From assembly GCF_947495995.1 (NCBI RefSeq), contig NZ_CANMAX010000001.1:434001-498000 (forward strand): a stretch of DNA of 64,000 bases, written 5' to 3'. Positions within the stretch are counted from its first letter, which is position 1. Each line of letters opens with the position of its first letter. Source of the DNA: an uncultured Tenacibaculum sp. (GTDB taxonomy: Bacteria > Bacteroidota > Bacteroidia > Flavobacteriales > Flavobacteriaceae). Of this stretch, positions 51,192-61,056 are shown piece after piece. The notes under the pieces are model-generated. The model was given only the letters and a program-made list of their open reading frames with translations, had not been told where the DNA came from and searched no databases. The translations under genes and the position numbers were made by a program.

Positions 51192-51213
51192 TTAATATTA
51201 ACTTAACATTAAC
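51192..51213 (+). promoter_or_regulatory. Pho-box-like tandem 11-bp direct repeat
   Basis: TTAATATTAAC (51192-51202) and TTAACATTAAC (51203-51213) are adjacent 11-bp direct repeats with one mismatch, the geometry of a PhoB/PhoP binding site (tandem 11-mers). They lie 15 bp upstream of the -7 element at 51229 in the divergent region between the EEP gene and the TonB receptor. The geometry is seen; PhoB control is inferred. Confidence 0.5.
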
Positions 51214-51228
51214 AGTTTTGAAAAAAAC

Positions 51229-51236
51229 TAAGTTTG
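51229..51236 (+). promoter_or_regulatory. -7 element of the TonB receptor gene
   Basis: TAAGTTTG matches TAnnTTTG exactly, 31 nt before the ATG at 51268. Confidence 0.55.
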
Positions 51237-51267
51237 CAGGCATTTTTTTTAAAAATTATAAACTTTT

Positions 51268-54036
51268 ATGAAACAATTTATCTTAACAGTATTGTTTTGC
51301 TTTACAATCTCTTATGGGGTATTTGGGCAAAATACTGTAAAAGGAGTTGTAAAGGACAGCAACTCAGAAAAGGTATTACAAGGTGTTTCTGTTAGTATTG
51401 AGGGGAGAAATGATAGTCAGGTTACTAACACTGACGGAATTTTTACTTTACAAAATTTACCTGACGGAAAATTCATTGTTACCTTAAAGAAAACAGGTTA
51501 CGAAACTCAAAACTATCCTGTTACGTTATCAGGCAGTGTTGTAGATTTAGGAGACATTTTTATGTATGAAGATGAATTTTCTGACAATCAAGACCTAAGT
51601 ACTATTATTATTGCAGATGATGAACTAAATGACGACAGCAGTGCTGCCGACAACATTTCTAGTTTATTACAATCTTCTCGTGATGTATACTTACGTGCAG
51701 CTGCTTTCGAATTTAGTGCTGCTTTCTTTAGAATTCGTGGTTTAGATTCTGACAATGCTAAGTTATTGATCAATGGAATCGAAATGAACAAACTAGAAAC
51801 TGGTCGTCCTGAATGGGCAAACTGGGGTGGTTTAAACGATGTATTAAGAAATCAGGAGTTTACTAATGGTTTAGCACCTTCAAACTATACATTTGGGGGA
51901 GTTTTAGGTTCTACACACATTAGTACAAGAGCATCTCAATACAGAAAAGGAGCTAGAATTTCTTATGCTTCTTCTAACAGAAGTTACAGACACAGAGTAA
52001 TGGGGACTTACTCTTCTGGATTATTAAAAGACGGTTGGGCTTTTTCTGTTTCTGGTACAAGAAGAGCAGGAAACGAAGGTTTTGTTGACGGAACTTCTTA
52101 CGATGCTACTTCTTTATTTACATCTATCGAGAAAGTTTTCAACGATAAGCATAGCTTAAACTTAACTTCAATTTTTGCTTCTAACAAAAGAGGGGTTGGT
52201 TCTCCAAACACTCAAGAAGTTACAGATTTAAAAGGTATTCGTTATAATTCTAACTGGGGATTCCAAAATGGAAAAATCAGAAACTCTAGAATTAAAGATG
52301 TTGAAGAGCCTTTTACAATGTTAAGTCACTACTGGACTATCAACGATAAAGTAAACTTAAATACTAATGTTTCTTATCAATTTGGAAAAATTGGTAGAAG
52401 TAGAATTGATTTCAACGGTGGTGAAAATCCTAATCCAGCAAACTTTAGAAACTTACCTAGCTTCTGGATTGACGAAGGTGATTTAACTCAAGCTTTTGAA
52501 GCTGAACAACGTTTCTTAAATGATGGACAAATCGATTGGGAAGAAATTTACAGTGCAAATATTAACAACTCTCAACAAGGTATTGATGCAGCCTATGTTT
52601 TAAGTGAAGATAGAGTTGATGACGATATTTTTAATGTAAACACAATTTTAAACGCTGATCTTACTGATAACATCACACTTAACGGTAAGTTACAATACAC
52701 AAGATTAGAATCTGAGCGTTTTGCTAATGTTTTAGATCTTTTAGGAAGTACTACTGGTTATTTAGATATTAATAGATTTGGTTCTATTGGTGATCCTGAA
52801 AGACAAAGTGATTTGTTAAACCCAGATAGAATTGTACAAGAAGGTGATCGTTTTAAGTATAACTACATCATAAACTCTCAAGTTATGAATGGTTTCTTAC
52901 AAGCGCAATTCAAATACAATAAAGTTGATTTCTATGTAGCTGGAGATATTACTAGAACTTCTCACCAAAGAGAAGGTTTATACCAAAGTGGACGTTTTGA
53001 GAACAACTCATTAGGAAAATCTGAAAAACAAGACTTTACTACTTTTGGAGCAAAAGCTGGTATTACTTATAAATTATCTGGTAGACATATCTTAGATTTT
53101 AATGCTGGATATTTAGAAAAAGCTCCAACAATTAGAAATACATTTACTCAAATTAGAGAGAGTAACTTAATTACTGAAGGATTAGATACTGAAAAGGTAT
53201 TATCTTTTGATGCTAGTTACATTATAAGATCTCCAAGATTTACTTCTAGAGTTACTGGATATTTCTCTCAAATTACTGATGATATCGATTCTAACTTCTT
53301 CTTCTTCCAATCTGATTTATTTGACAGTTTCGTTCAAGAAACAGTTACTGGAGCAGATAAAAGACACATGGGAGTTGAATTAGGTTTCGAATACAAGCTA
53401 ACACCTACGTTAAACTTAAAAGGTGCTGCTAACATTGGTGAGTACTACTACAGCAATAACCCTGACAATGTTCAGTTCTCTGCTGAAGATACTGAAACTA
53501 CAAGAGGTCAAGGTTTCGTTGATGGTGTTCAAAATTTCGGAACAACATACTTAAAGAATTATAGATTAAACTCAGGTCCACAAAAAGCATACTCATTAGG
53601 TATTGAGTATCGTGATCCAGATTACTGGTGGGTTAGTTTAACTGGTAACTATTTCGATGATACTTACATTGGTGTAAGTCCAGTATTAAGAAGTAGCGCT
53701 TTCTTTACTGATAGCGACGGATTACCAATTAACAACTACGATCCTATCGAAGCTAAGAAATTATTAGCACAAGAAGAGTTCGGAGGTTACTTCGTAGCTA
53801 ATGCAATCGGAGGAAAATCATGGAAAATAAGTAAAGACAACAAATACATTGGATTTACTTTAGGAATTAGTAATATCTTTAATCAGCAGTTTAGAACTGG
53901 TGGTTTTGAACAAGCTCGTACTGGAGGGTTCAACCAATTAAGTGAAGATTTCAACAGGTCTCAAAGATTATTTGGTCCAAGATATTGGTTTGGTAGAGGT
54001 ACAAACTACTTCTTTAACGTTTATTATAGATTCTAA
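51268..54036 (+). CDS. TonB-dependent outer membrane receptor with carboxypeptidase-regulatory-like domain
   Basis: A 922-residue outer membrane active transporter. Signal peptide 1-20 (GVFGQ). The N-terminal beta-sandwich (about 24-105, VKGVVKDSNSEKVLQGVSVSI) is the CarboxypepD_reg-like domain typical of Bacteroidota receptors. The plug domain (about 120-230) contains FFRIRGLDSDNAKLLINGIEMN. The rest is a 22-strand barrel ending in FNVYYRF. It lacks an adjacent SusD; instead the next gene is a DUF5689 lipoprotein, 24 bp downstream, which may play the SusD-like role. The substrate may be a phosphodiester or nucleic acid fragment, inferred from neighbours. Confidence 0.92.
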   Translation: MKQFILTVLFCFTISYGVFGQNTVKGVVKDSNSEKVLQGVSVSIEGRNDSQVTNTDGIFTLQNLPDGKFIVTLKKTGYETQNYPVTLSGSVVDLGDIFMYEDEFSDNQDLSTIIIADDELNDDSSAADNISSLLQSSRDVYLRAAAFEFSAAFFRIRGLDSDNAKLLINGIEMNKLETGRPEWANWGGLNDVLRNQEFTNGLAPSNYTFGGVLGSTHISTRASQYRKGARISYASSNRSYRHRVMGTYSSGLLKDGWAFSVSGTRRAGNEGFVDGTSYDATSLFTSIEKVFNDKHSLNLTSIFASNKRGVGSPNTQEVTDLKGIRYNSNWGFQNGKIRNSRIKDVEEPFTMLSHYWTINDKVNLNTNVSYQFGKIGRSRIDFNGGENPNPANFRNLPSFWIDEGDLTQAFEAEQRFLNDGQIDWEEIYSANINNSQQGIDAAYVLSEDRVDDDIFNVNTILNADLTDNITLNGKLQYTRLESERFANVLDLLGSTTGYLDINRFGSIGDPERQSDLLNPDRIVQEGDRFKYNYIINSQVMNGFLQAQFKYNKVDFYVAGDITRTSHQREGLYQSGRFENNSLGKSEKQDFTTFGAKAGITYKLSGRHILDFNAGYLEKAPTIRNTFTQIRESNLITEGLDTEKVLSFDASYIIRSPRFTSRVTGYFSQITDDIDSNFFFFQSDLFDSFVQETVTGADKRHMGVELGFEYKLTPTLNLKGAANIGEYYYSNNPDNVQFSAEDTETTRGQGFVDGVQNFGTTYLKNYRLNSGPQKAYSLGIEYRDPDYWWVSLTGNYFDDTYIGVSPVLRSSAFFTDSDGLPINNYDPIEAKKLLAQEEFGGYFVANAIGGKSWKISKDNKYIGFTLGISNIFNQQFRTGGFEQARTGGFNQLSEDFNRSQRLFGPRYWFGRGTNYFFNVYYRF

Positions 54037-54060
54037 AAAATAAAAAAATACATTTCAATC

Positions 54061-55485
54061 ATGAAAATTAATTCAATTAAAATAATAACTGTAATCTTAG
54101 TTACATTATTACTATCGTCTTGTGTAGATGATAACTTTGATGTTCCTACACCTTCAGGTAATGAAGAAAACAGAGAGTTAAGCATTATCTTAGGTAACAT
54201 TGCAAACGATGTTACTTGGAACTTAGTAACTATTGCAGATCTTAAATCAAGATATAACTCTGGAGATGCTCCTTTATTAATCGAATCTAACGATGTTGTT
54301 AAAGGATATGTAGTTTCTTCTGATCGTTCTGGAAACTTCTTCCAAGAGATTTACATTCAAGATGCTGCTGAAAACCCAACAACTGGTATTAAAGTAGTTT
54401 TAAACTTAAGAAACAACTACACTAAGTACAATGTAGGTAGAGAAGTTTACGTTTACTTAAACGGTTTATATTTAGGGGAAACTAACTCTGGAGATGGTAT
54501 TACAACTATCGGTGGAAAAGTAGATGCTGATGATAATAATGAAGTAGATGTAATTAGTGAAAATCAATTAGACGATCACCTTTTCCGTTCTCCAGTAACA
54601 GAAACTATCGTTCCTAAAACTATTGAGGTTTCTGCAATTAACAGTGACTTAGTAGGTACTTTTGTTAGAATTGAAGATGCATTTTTCCCTACAGCTTTAG
54701 ACGGTTTAACTATTGTTGATCCAAACGAAGATTTTGATACGCAAAGAACTTTATCTGCTTGTAATGGATTTGGTTTCTCTGATTTCATTTTAGAAACTAG
54801 TTCTTTCTCTAATTTCTCTTCAGTAAAAATGCAATCTCAAACTGGTGGTACTATCGACGGTATCGTAACTAAAGACTTTGGTGGAGATAACTTTGTTATT
54901 GTAATTAACGATATCGAAGATATTAGATTCGAAGATTCTTTATGTCAGCCTTTAGATTTAAGTACTTTTACTCCAATCTTTGAAGAGGATTTTGAAACTA
55001 CTACTGGAACTGGACCTATTACTTTAGCTGGATGGACAAACTACATCGAAGCTGGTTCTCGTTCTTTCACTGGTTATACTGACGGAGATACTAACAGTAG
55101 AGCTACTCGTATTGGTTCTTTTAGATCTAACGATGCTTCTTCAATCTCTTGGTTAATTACTCCTGCTATTGATTTAGATGCTACTGCAAATGAATTTTTC
55201 TCTTTTGAAAACTCTAACAGTTTTGCTGATGGAAGTGAGTTAGAAATTTTAATTTCTACTGACTGGGATGGAACTGAAGCTAACGTTACTTCTGCTACTT
55301 GGGAAGCTTTACCAGCTGCAGTTGTTAGCGATGGTGAATTCTTCAGAAACTGGGTAAGCTCAGGAGATGTTGATTTATCTGCTTATTCTGGAAGTGTTTA
55401 TATCGCATTCAAATATATTGGAAGTGGAGATGCTGGTTCAGATGGTACTTTCGAAATAGATAACGTTAAGGTTCTTGCTCAATAA
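54061..55485 (+). CDS. DUF5689 surface lipoprotein with C-terminal choice-of-anchor J-like domain
   Basis: A 474-residue lipoprotein (LLLSSC, Cys21). The N-terminal two thirds is DUF5689 (about 40-300), a Bacteroidota family regularly encoded after TonB receptors. Typical segments are VVKGYVVSSDRSGNFFQEIYIQD and VGTFVRIEDAFF. The C-terminal part (about 305-474) is a beta-jelly-roll of choice-of-anchor J type: PIFEEDFETTTG, AGWTNYIEAGSRSFTGYTDGD and YIAFKYIGSGDAGSDGTFEIDNVKVLA. It probably captures substrate for the receptor. Function is inferred from context. A terminator follows. Confidence 0.85.
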   Translation: MKINSIKIITVILVTLLLSSCVDDNFDVPTPSGNEENRELSIILGNIANDVTWNLVTIADLKSRYNSGDAPLLIESNDVVKGYVVSSDRSGNFFQEIYIQDAAENPTTGIKVVLNLRNNYTKYNVGREVYVYLNGLYLGETNSGDGITTIGGKVDADDNNEVDVISENQLDDHLFRSPVTETIVPKTIEVSAINSDLVGTFVRIEDAFFPTALDGLTIVDPNEDFDTQRTLSACNGFGFSDFILETSSFSNFSSVKMQSQTGGTIDGIVTKDFGGDNFVIVINDIEDIRFEDSLCQPLDLSTFTPIFEEDFETTTGTGPITLAGWTNYIEAGSRSFTGYTDGDTNSRATRIGSFRSNDASSISWLITPAIDLDATANEFFSFENSNSFADGSELEILISTDWDGTEANVTSATWEALPAAVVSDGEFFRNWVSSGDVDLSAYSGSVYIAFKYIGSGDAGSDGTFEIDNVKVLAQ

Positions 55486-55505
55486 GAACTTTTAATCATA
55501 AAAGT

Positions 55506-55537
55506 AAAAAAGTCGAGTTTTAAAACTCGGCTTTTTT
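55506..55537 (+). terminator. Terminator of the TonB receptor/DUF5689 operon
   Basis: GTCGAGTTT/AAACTCGGC stem (one G-U pair) within an A-run/T-run context between 55506 and 55537. Confidence 0.8.
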
Positions 55538-55838
55538 TATGCGTTTATATTTCAATTATTTTCTTAAAAAAATCATTAATTAACCTCAAAAAAACATAAG
55601 GGTAAGTAGTCAAAAACTAAATATTACTCAACTTTAATTTCAATATCACAAAAACCAAAACTACCACACTGAATATCAGTGTAGTTAAAAATAAAATTAA
55701 TCAAATTGTTAAAAGTAATCGAGAAAGTCTTCAAAACTTAAGTAATTATGTAGATTTGCAGCATTTCATAACAATTACGTAACATTCTCCAAAATGGAGG
55801 TGTTTACTTTTGTCGAGTTTAATTATCTTAATATAAAG
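55538..55838. promoter_or_regulatory. Non-coding leader region of the phosphate transporter gene
   Basis: About 300 bp without a convincing gene. It includes an inverted repeat ACACTGA-ATA-TCAGTGT (55666-55682), a CTCCA/TGGAG hairpin near 55788-55800, and a TACTTTTG -7 element at 55805-55812 that fits the consensus TAnnTTTG. The -7 lies inside the longer ORF reading that starts at 55794, which argues for the ATG at 55839. Confidence 0.5.
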
Positions 55839-58097
55839 ATGGGAGATCCTTTTATTTTAATGCTAGTAGCACTGGGGGCACTAGCAATTTTAGATTTAGT
55901 TGTAGGTGTAAGTAACGATGCCGTTAACTTTCTAAACTCAGCAATAGGTTCTAAAGCTATTCCTATTAAAACCATAATGATTATTGCCAGTGTTGGTGTA
56001 TTCTTTGGCGCTGTTTCTTCTAGCGGAATGATGGAGGTTGCTAGAAAGGGAATTTTCAACCCTAATATGTTTATGTTCGAAGAGATCATGTACATATTTA
56101 TGGCGGTAATGATTACCGACATACTCCTTCTCGACATTTTTAATTCATTAGGAATGCCAACTTCAACTACAGTATCTATTGTATTTGAATTATTAGGAGC
56201 CGCTGTAGCTATAGCTTTAATTAAGATATCAGGAACAGATGGATCTATTTCACAAGTTTGGAATTACATCAACCATGATCAAGCTACTTGGATAATTTTA
56301 GGTATTATTCTCTCCGTTGTCGTCGCCTTTACAGTTGGTGCAATTGTACAATATTTTTCAAGAATTATTTATTCTTTTGATTTTGAAAAAAGACCCTTAT
56401 ACATCAATGCTTTATTTGGAGGTTTTGCAATCACGGCAATTACATACTTTATCATTATTAAAGGATTAAAAGGAACTCCGTTTTATGCAAACATGAAGGG
56501 TTTAATTGAAGGAAATTCAATACTTATTGTGCTTGGAAGTTTTGCTTTATGGTCTGCTATTTCTCTTGCTTTAATTAAATTTTTTAAAATTAATATTCTA
56601 ACAGCTATTATTGCTATTGGTACATTTTCTTTAGCTATGGCTTTTGCTGGAAACGATTTAGTAAACTTTATTGGTGTACCTATTGCTGCTTTAAATTCGT
56701 ATCATGCTTGGCAACTTTCTGGTGAAGCTGCTAATGAATTTTCAATGGGGATTTTAGCGGAAAAAGTTCCTTCTAATGTTACATTGTTATTAGTAGCTGG
56801 AGCTATTATGGTAATTACATTATGGACTTCTAAAAAAGCTAGAGCTGTAATCGAAACAGGTATTAACTTATCTAGACAAGGAGATGGTCATGAAAAATTT
56901 AGACCAAATAACTTATCTAGAATTGTTGTTAGAGCTGCAATGTTTACCAACATGGGATTTAATGCACTTATTCCTGAGAAAACAAGAAACTACATCAATT
57001 CAAAATTTGAAAAACCAGTAATAAAATTACCAAAGGATAAAACATACGAATTACCAGCTTTTGATTTGGTTAGAGCTGCCGTAAACTTAATTATGGCTAG
57101 TATTCTAATCTCTATTGCTACTTCTATGAAACTTCCTTTATCTACTACTTATGTTACCTTTATGGTTGCCATGGGTACATCTTTAGCAGATAGAGCTTGG
57201 GGTCGTGAAAGTGCTGTATATAGAGTTGCCGGTGTATTAAACGTAATTGGCGGATGGTTTTTAACTGCGATTATCGCATTTACAGCTGCTGCAATAGTTG
57301 CTTCTTTAATTTCTTGGCACCAAGCTATGATTCCTGTTTTATTATTAGTTGTAATTGCCATGTTGGTTAGAACAACTATTCAATATTCTAAAAAGAATAA
57401 AGAGGAAAAACAACAACAATTTGTTGAGCGTGCTGAGTTATTATCTATCAATGAAATTATAGATGAAAGTTCTGAGCATATTGCAAATGTTGCTCAACGT
57501 GTAAATAAACTATACTCAAGTGTTGTTAACGATTTAGCAACTCATGATTTAAATAAATTAAGAAAAACAGAAAAACACGTTTTAAAGTTAAACGAAGAGA
57601 TCGAAAGCCTAAAAAATGGAGTTTTTTACTTTATTAAATCTTTAGACGATACTTCTGTTAAAGCAAGTAAGTTCTATATCTTAATTTTAAGTTATTTACA
57701 AGATGTAACTCAATCTATCAGTTATATTTCTAAGATTACTTTTAATCACGTAAACAACAATCATAAAAATCTTAAGAAATCTCAATTAAAAGATCTTAAG
57801 AATATCGATAATAAACTAAGTGATTTATTAATGAAGGTTAGCGCTACTTTTGATGAAAAGACATTTGATAACCTTACATACATCTTAGACGATCAAAAAG
57901 AATTAACTTCTGATTTATACAATTCAATCGAAAACCAAGTAGATAGAATTCGTACAGACGAGACAAGTCCAAAAAACACTACACTTTACTTTAGTATTTT
58001 ATTAGAAACTCAAGATTTAGTTGGAGCTTTAGTGAGCTTATTAGAAAACTGTAATGAGTTTTATATTTCTACAAAATCTACTTCAGTAAGAATGTAA
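55839..58097 (+). CDS. PiT family inorganic phosphate transporter with C-terminal PhoU-like region
   Basis: A 752-residue low-affinity phosphate permease. The signature LDLVVGVSNDAVNFLNSAIGSKAIP is near the N-terminus, and its inverted-repeat partner AFAGNDLVNFIGVPIAA lies in the middle, as in PiT/PNaS transporters. About ten transmembrane helices fill residues 1-550. The C-terminal tail (about 560-752) is helical and PhoU-like (LLSINEIIDESSEHIANVAQRVNKLYS), a fusion common in Bacteroidota. The ATG at 55839 is preferred because the -7 element lies within the alternative extension. It sits next to the EEP/TonB/DUF5689 genes. Confidence 0.93.
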   Translation: MGDPFILMLVALGALAILDLVVGVSNDAVNFLNSAIGSKAIPIKTIMIIASVGVFFGAVSSSGMMEVARKGIFNPNMFMFEEIMYIFMAVMITDILLLDIFNSLGMPTSTTVSIVFELLGAAVAIALIKISGTDGSISQVWNYINHDQATWIILGIILSVVVAFTVGAIVQYFSRIIYSFDFEKRPLYINALFGGFAITAITYFIIIKGLKGTPFYANMKGLIEGNSILIVLGSFALWSAISLALIKFFKINILTAIIAIGTFSLAMAFAGNDLVNFIGVPIAALNSYHAWQLSGEAANEFSMGILAEKVPSNVTLLLVAGAIMVITLWTSKKARAVIETGINLSRQGDGHEKFRPNNLSRIVVRAAMFTNMGFNALIPEKTRNYINSKFEKPVIKLPKDKTYELPAFDLVRAAVNLIMASILISIATSMKLPLSTTYVTFMVAMGTSLADRAWGRESAVYRVAGVLNVIGGWFLTAIIAFTAAAIVASLISWHQAMIPVLLLVVIAMLVRTTIQYSKKNKEEKQQQFVERAELLSINEIIDESSEHIANVAQRVNKLYSSVVNDLATHDLNKLRKTEKHVLKLNEEIESLKNGVFYFIKSLDDTSVKASKFYILILSYLQDVTQSISYISKITFNHVNNNHKNLKKSQLKDLKNIDNKLSDLLMKVSATFDEKTFDNLTYILDDQKELTSDLYNSIENQVDRIRTDETSPKNTTLYFSILLETQDLVGALVSLLENCNEFYISTKSTSVRM

Positions 58098-58113
58098 AAA
58101 CTTATAAGACAAA

Positions 58114-58147
58114 TAAAAAAAGCCTCGATTAAATCGAGGCTTTTTTT
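58114..58147. terminator. Bidirectional terminator between pit and serine hydrolase genes
   Basis: AGCCTCGA/TCGAGGCT stem (58121-58128 with 58134-58141), 5-nt loop, A-run before and T-run after. The genes converge, so it serves both. Confidence 0.88.
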
Positions 58148-59468
58148 ATTTAAATGAGTTTAATATTTCACTGAGAAAATGATTAACATCTGCGTTTTTA
58201 GTTAACCCTAATCGAACAATTACCATGTCTTGATCTGGAAACACAAAAACATTCTGACCTTGATATCCATTAAAAGAATACATATTTTTTGGCACATCAG
58301 GATATCTTCCTCCAGCATTTAACCATATTTGCGCTCCGTACCATCCATCTGAAGTTGGTGTTGGTGTTGTTGCATAATCTACCCAATCTTTATCAAAAAG
58401 AGATTCACCATTCCACTGTCCATTTTTTAAATACAACAATCCGAATTTTGCCCAATCTCTTGCAGTTGCCCAAGCATAAGAAGATCCGATATAGTTCCCT
58501 TTCATATCTGTTTCAACAACCATTGAATTCATTCCAATCTTATCGATTAACTCTTCATACCAGAAATCAAGATATTGTTGATGTGTATCAAATTGCTTTC
58601 TAATAATCGCAGATAAAACATTTGTAGTTCCAGAAGAGTAATTCCATGTTTCGTTAGGTTTACCTATTAAAGGTTTATCAATTTGTAATTGTGTTACATC
58701 TTCAGCTAAAAACAACATTTTAGTAACATCAGAAATCGAATTGTAATCTTCTACCCATTTTAAACCGCTATTCATTTGTAAAAGATTATGAATTGAAATC
58801 TGACTTCTTTCATCATCTTTCCACTCTTCAAAAGGGGCTTTATCGTATACATTTAACTTTCCATCGCATTGTAAAATTCCCATTACTGTACTGGTGATAC
58901 TTTTCGTCATCGACCAACCAAGCAATAATGAGTTTTTATCAAAACCTTCAGCGTATTGTTCAGCAACAATCTTGTCTTTATATACTACTAAAAACGCTCT
59001 AGTTTTAAACGTATCATTAAACATACTGGCAACAGTTTTGTTTAATTTATCATAATTGATTTCAGAAAAAATAGAATCTTTCGGATCTAAATTTCCATAA
59101 GGAAAAGGCGTCGTTGTATCTGGAGTTGCCCTTTTTGGTGTTAACGGATTAGAATCTATTTCTGTTCCTTTCACCACTAAAACACTTCCTAAGCCTTCTC
59201 TGTAAACAGACTTTCTTGTTAACAATCCGAATGCAGAAGAAGAAGCTTCTTTTGTTTCAGTATTAACACTATTAGATGCTAAGTTTATTGGTGAAAAATT
59301 AGTATCTGTACTATCTGTAAATTGTAAATTTCGTTTTGCTAAAAAAACTGAAGATCCTGTGCTTTTAGCTGCATAGCCAGCTAAGATATTTAACTTAGGA
59401 TAATTGTAAAAAACAGCTACTAGCACAATAGCTATTAAGAGTAACACTACTCTTTTAAAGATTTTCAT
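58146..59468 (-). CDS. Serine hydrolase of the beta-lactamase class C/penicillin-binding protein type
   Basis: A 440-residue membrane-anchored protein (N-terminal hydrophobic segment about 8-22). The serine-hydrolase domain (about 140-440) has S-x-x-K in LLGWSMTKSITSTV, the second motif at about YSSGTTN, and SDGWYGAQIWLN near the third motif. Family members include class C beta-lactamases, D-aminopeptidases and esterases. The long N-terminal spacer between membrane and domain is unusual but common in Bacteroidota. Substrate unknown. It is convergent with pit. Confidence 0.85.
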   Translation of the reverse strand: MKIFKRVVLLLIAIVLVAVFYNYPKLNILAGYAAKSTGSSVFLAKRNLQFTDSTDTNFSPINLASNSVNTETKEASSSAFGLLTRKSVYREGLGSVLVVKGTEIDSNPLTPKRATPDTTTPFPYGNLDPKDSIFSEINYDKLNKTVASMFNDTFKTRAFLVVYKDKIVAEQYAEGFDKNSLLLGWSMTKSITSTVMGILQCDGKLNVYDKAPFEEWKDDERSQISIHNLLQMNSGLKWVEDYNSISDVTKMLFLAEDVTQLQIDKPLIGKPNETWNYSSGTTNVLSAIIRKQFDTHQQYLDFWYEELIDKIGMNSMVVETDMKGNYIGSSYAWATARDWAKFGLLYLKNGQWNGESLFDKDWVDYATTPTPTSDGWYGAQIWLNAGGRYPDVPKNMYSFNGYQGQNVFVFPDQDMVIVRLGLTKNADVNHFLSEILNSFK

Positions 59469-59534
59469 AATTTGGGTCGTTTTTCACAAATGTAAGAATT
59501 TATCTGTTTGATTGTTCTTTTGATAACATAGCCG

Positions 59535-59542
59535 TATTTTTG
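59535..59542 (+). promoter_or_regulatory. -7 element of sufS
   Basis: TATTTTTG matches TAnnTTTG exactly, 16 nt before the ATG at 59559. Confidence 0.5.
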
Positions 59543-59558
59543 TGTAAAATTAATTTTC

Positions 59559-60770
59559 ATGCTAGATATCAATAAAATCCGTGCAGATTTTCCAATTCTT
59601 GAAAGAAAAGTGCATGGAAAACCTTTAATATATTTTGACAACGGAGCGACATCTCAAACTCCGACAGCTGTTATCGATACTATTGTCGATTACTATACGA
59701 ACTATAACGCAAATATTCATCGTGGAGTTCATACATTAAGTCAAGAAGCTACAGACAAGTACGAAGAAGCTCGAATTAAAATTCAGAAACATTTTAATGC
59801 AAAGCATTCTTATGAAATCATTTTAACTTCTGGTACTACAGAAAGTATTAATGTTATTGCTTCTGGTTTTTCAGCTATTTTAAAAGAAGGCGACGAAGTT
59901 ATCGTTTCTGCCTTAGAACATCATTCAAACATAGTTCCATGGCAAATGATGTGTGAAAAAGCTGGCGCAACTTTACGTGTTATACCAATGGATGAAGACG
60001 GATCGTTACGTATTGATCTTTTTGAAGAAATGCTAAACGAGAATACTAAGCTTGTTTTTTGTAATCATGTTTCTAATGCTTTAGGAACTATAAACCCTAT
60101 TGAAAAGATTATAGAAAACGCTCATAAATTCGGAGCTTATGTTTTAATTGATGGAGCACAAGCTTGTCCGCATATTAAACCAGACGTACAGCAATTAGAT
60201 GTAGATTTTTATGTTACGTCTGCTCACAAAATGTGTGGCCCAACAGGAGTTGGAATGTTATACGGAAAACAAGAGTTATTAGAAATGCTTCCTCCGTATC
60301 AAGGTGGTGGAGAAATGATCGACACTGTAACTTTTGAAAAAACTACTTATGCTGGTTTGCCTCATAAATTTGAAGCTGGAACACCGAATATTTGTGGTGG
60401 AATTGCTTTTGGAGCTGCAGTTGATTACATGAACGCTATCGGATTTGATAACATTCAAGAAAGAGAACATCAACTTTTAGACTACGCAACTAAAAAGCTT
60501 TTAGAAATTGATGGTTTAAAAATCTACGGTACTTCTACAAAAACTTCTGTAATTTCATTCAATATAGATGGAATTCATCCATATGATATTGGATCTATTT
60601 TAGATAAGTTAGGAATTGCTGTTAGAACTGGTCATCATTGCGCGCAACCTATTATGGATTTTTATAAAATTCCTGGAACGGTTCGAGCTTCATTAAGTTT
60701 TTATAACACTGAAGATGAAATAGACACAATGATTGAAGCTGTTAAAAAAGCCAAAATGATGTTAAGCTAA
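59559..60770 (+). CDS. sufS: Cysteine desulfurase, SufS type
   Basis: PLP enzyme that extracts sulfur from cysteine for Fe-S cluster assembly. The 403-residue protein has LIYFDNGATSQTP, TSGTTESINVIASGF, EHHSNIVPWQ, DGAQACPHIKPDVQQLDVDFYVTSAHKMCGPTG (PLP Lys in SAHK) and the catalytic Cys in RTGHHCAQP. The pattern is that of group II (SufS) enzymes. No sufBCD genes are adjacent in this window, so the Suf operon is either split or lies elsewhere. A terminator at about 60856-60899 follows. Confidence 0.92.
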   Translation: MLDINKIRADFPILERKVHGKPLIYFDNGATSQTPTAVIDTIVDYYTNYNANIHRGVHTLSQEATDKYEEARIKIQKHFNAKHSYEIILTSGTTESINVIASGFSAILKEGDEVIVSALEHHSNIVPWQMMCEKAGATLRVIPMDEDGSLRIDLFEEMLNENTKLVFCNHVSNALGTINPIEKIIENAHKFGAYVLIDGAQACPHIKPDVQQLDVDFYVTSAHKMCGPTGVGMLYGKQELLEMLPPYQGGGEMIDTVTFEKTTYAGLPHKFEAGTPNICGGIAFGAAVDYMNAIGFDNIQEREHQLLDYATKKLLEIDGLKIYGTSTKTSVISFNIDGIHPYDIGSILDKLGIAVRTGHHCAQPIMDFYKIPGTVRASLSFYNTEDEIDTMIEAVKKAKMMLS

Positions 60771-60855
60771 AAAATCATTTTTGAAACAAAAAATTAACAA
60801 ATCTGACGTTTTTTGTTAATTTTTAAACATATTCTTAATCCAAGAAAGCATATTA

Positions 60856-60899
60856 AAAAGCTCTGTATCCTAGTATTCACCTAAGACACAGAGCTTTTT
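60856..60899 (+). terminator. Terminator downstream of sufS
   Basis: AAAAGCTCTGT/ACAGAGCTTTT stem (60856-60866 with 60888-60898), 21-nt loop, T-run. Confidence 0.7.
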
Positions 60900-61056
60900 C
60901 TATTGTATTTTTATATTCTAAGAAAAAAAACTACTTTTCACATCGTTAAAATTTTAACTTTTTTAACATTAAAAACTAAATTATTTAACACAACTTCCAA
61001 AATAGTGTTGAATAACCCAGGGATTATTAATTATTAACATTTTAAAACCATTACAA

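Noticed and set aside
55794..55838. Fifteen-residue extension of the phosphate transporter
   Set aside because: A consensus -7 element lies inside it, and the family N-terminus begins at the ATG at 55839.
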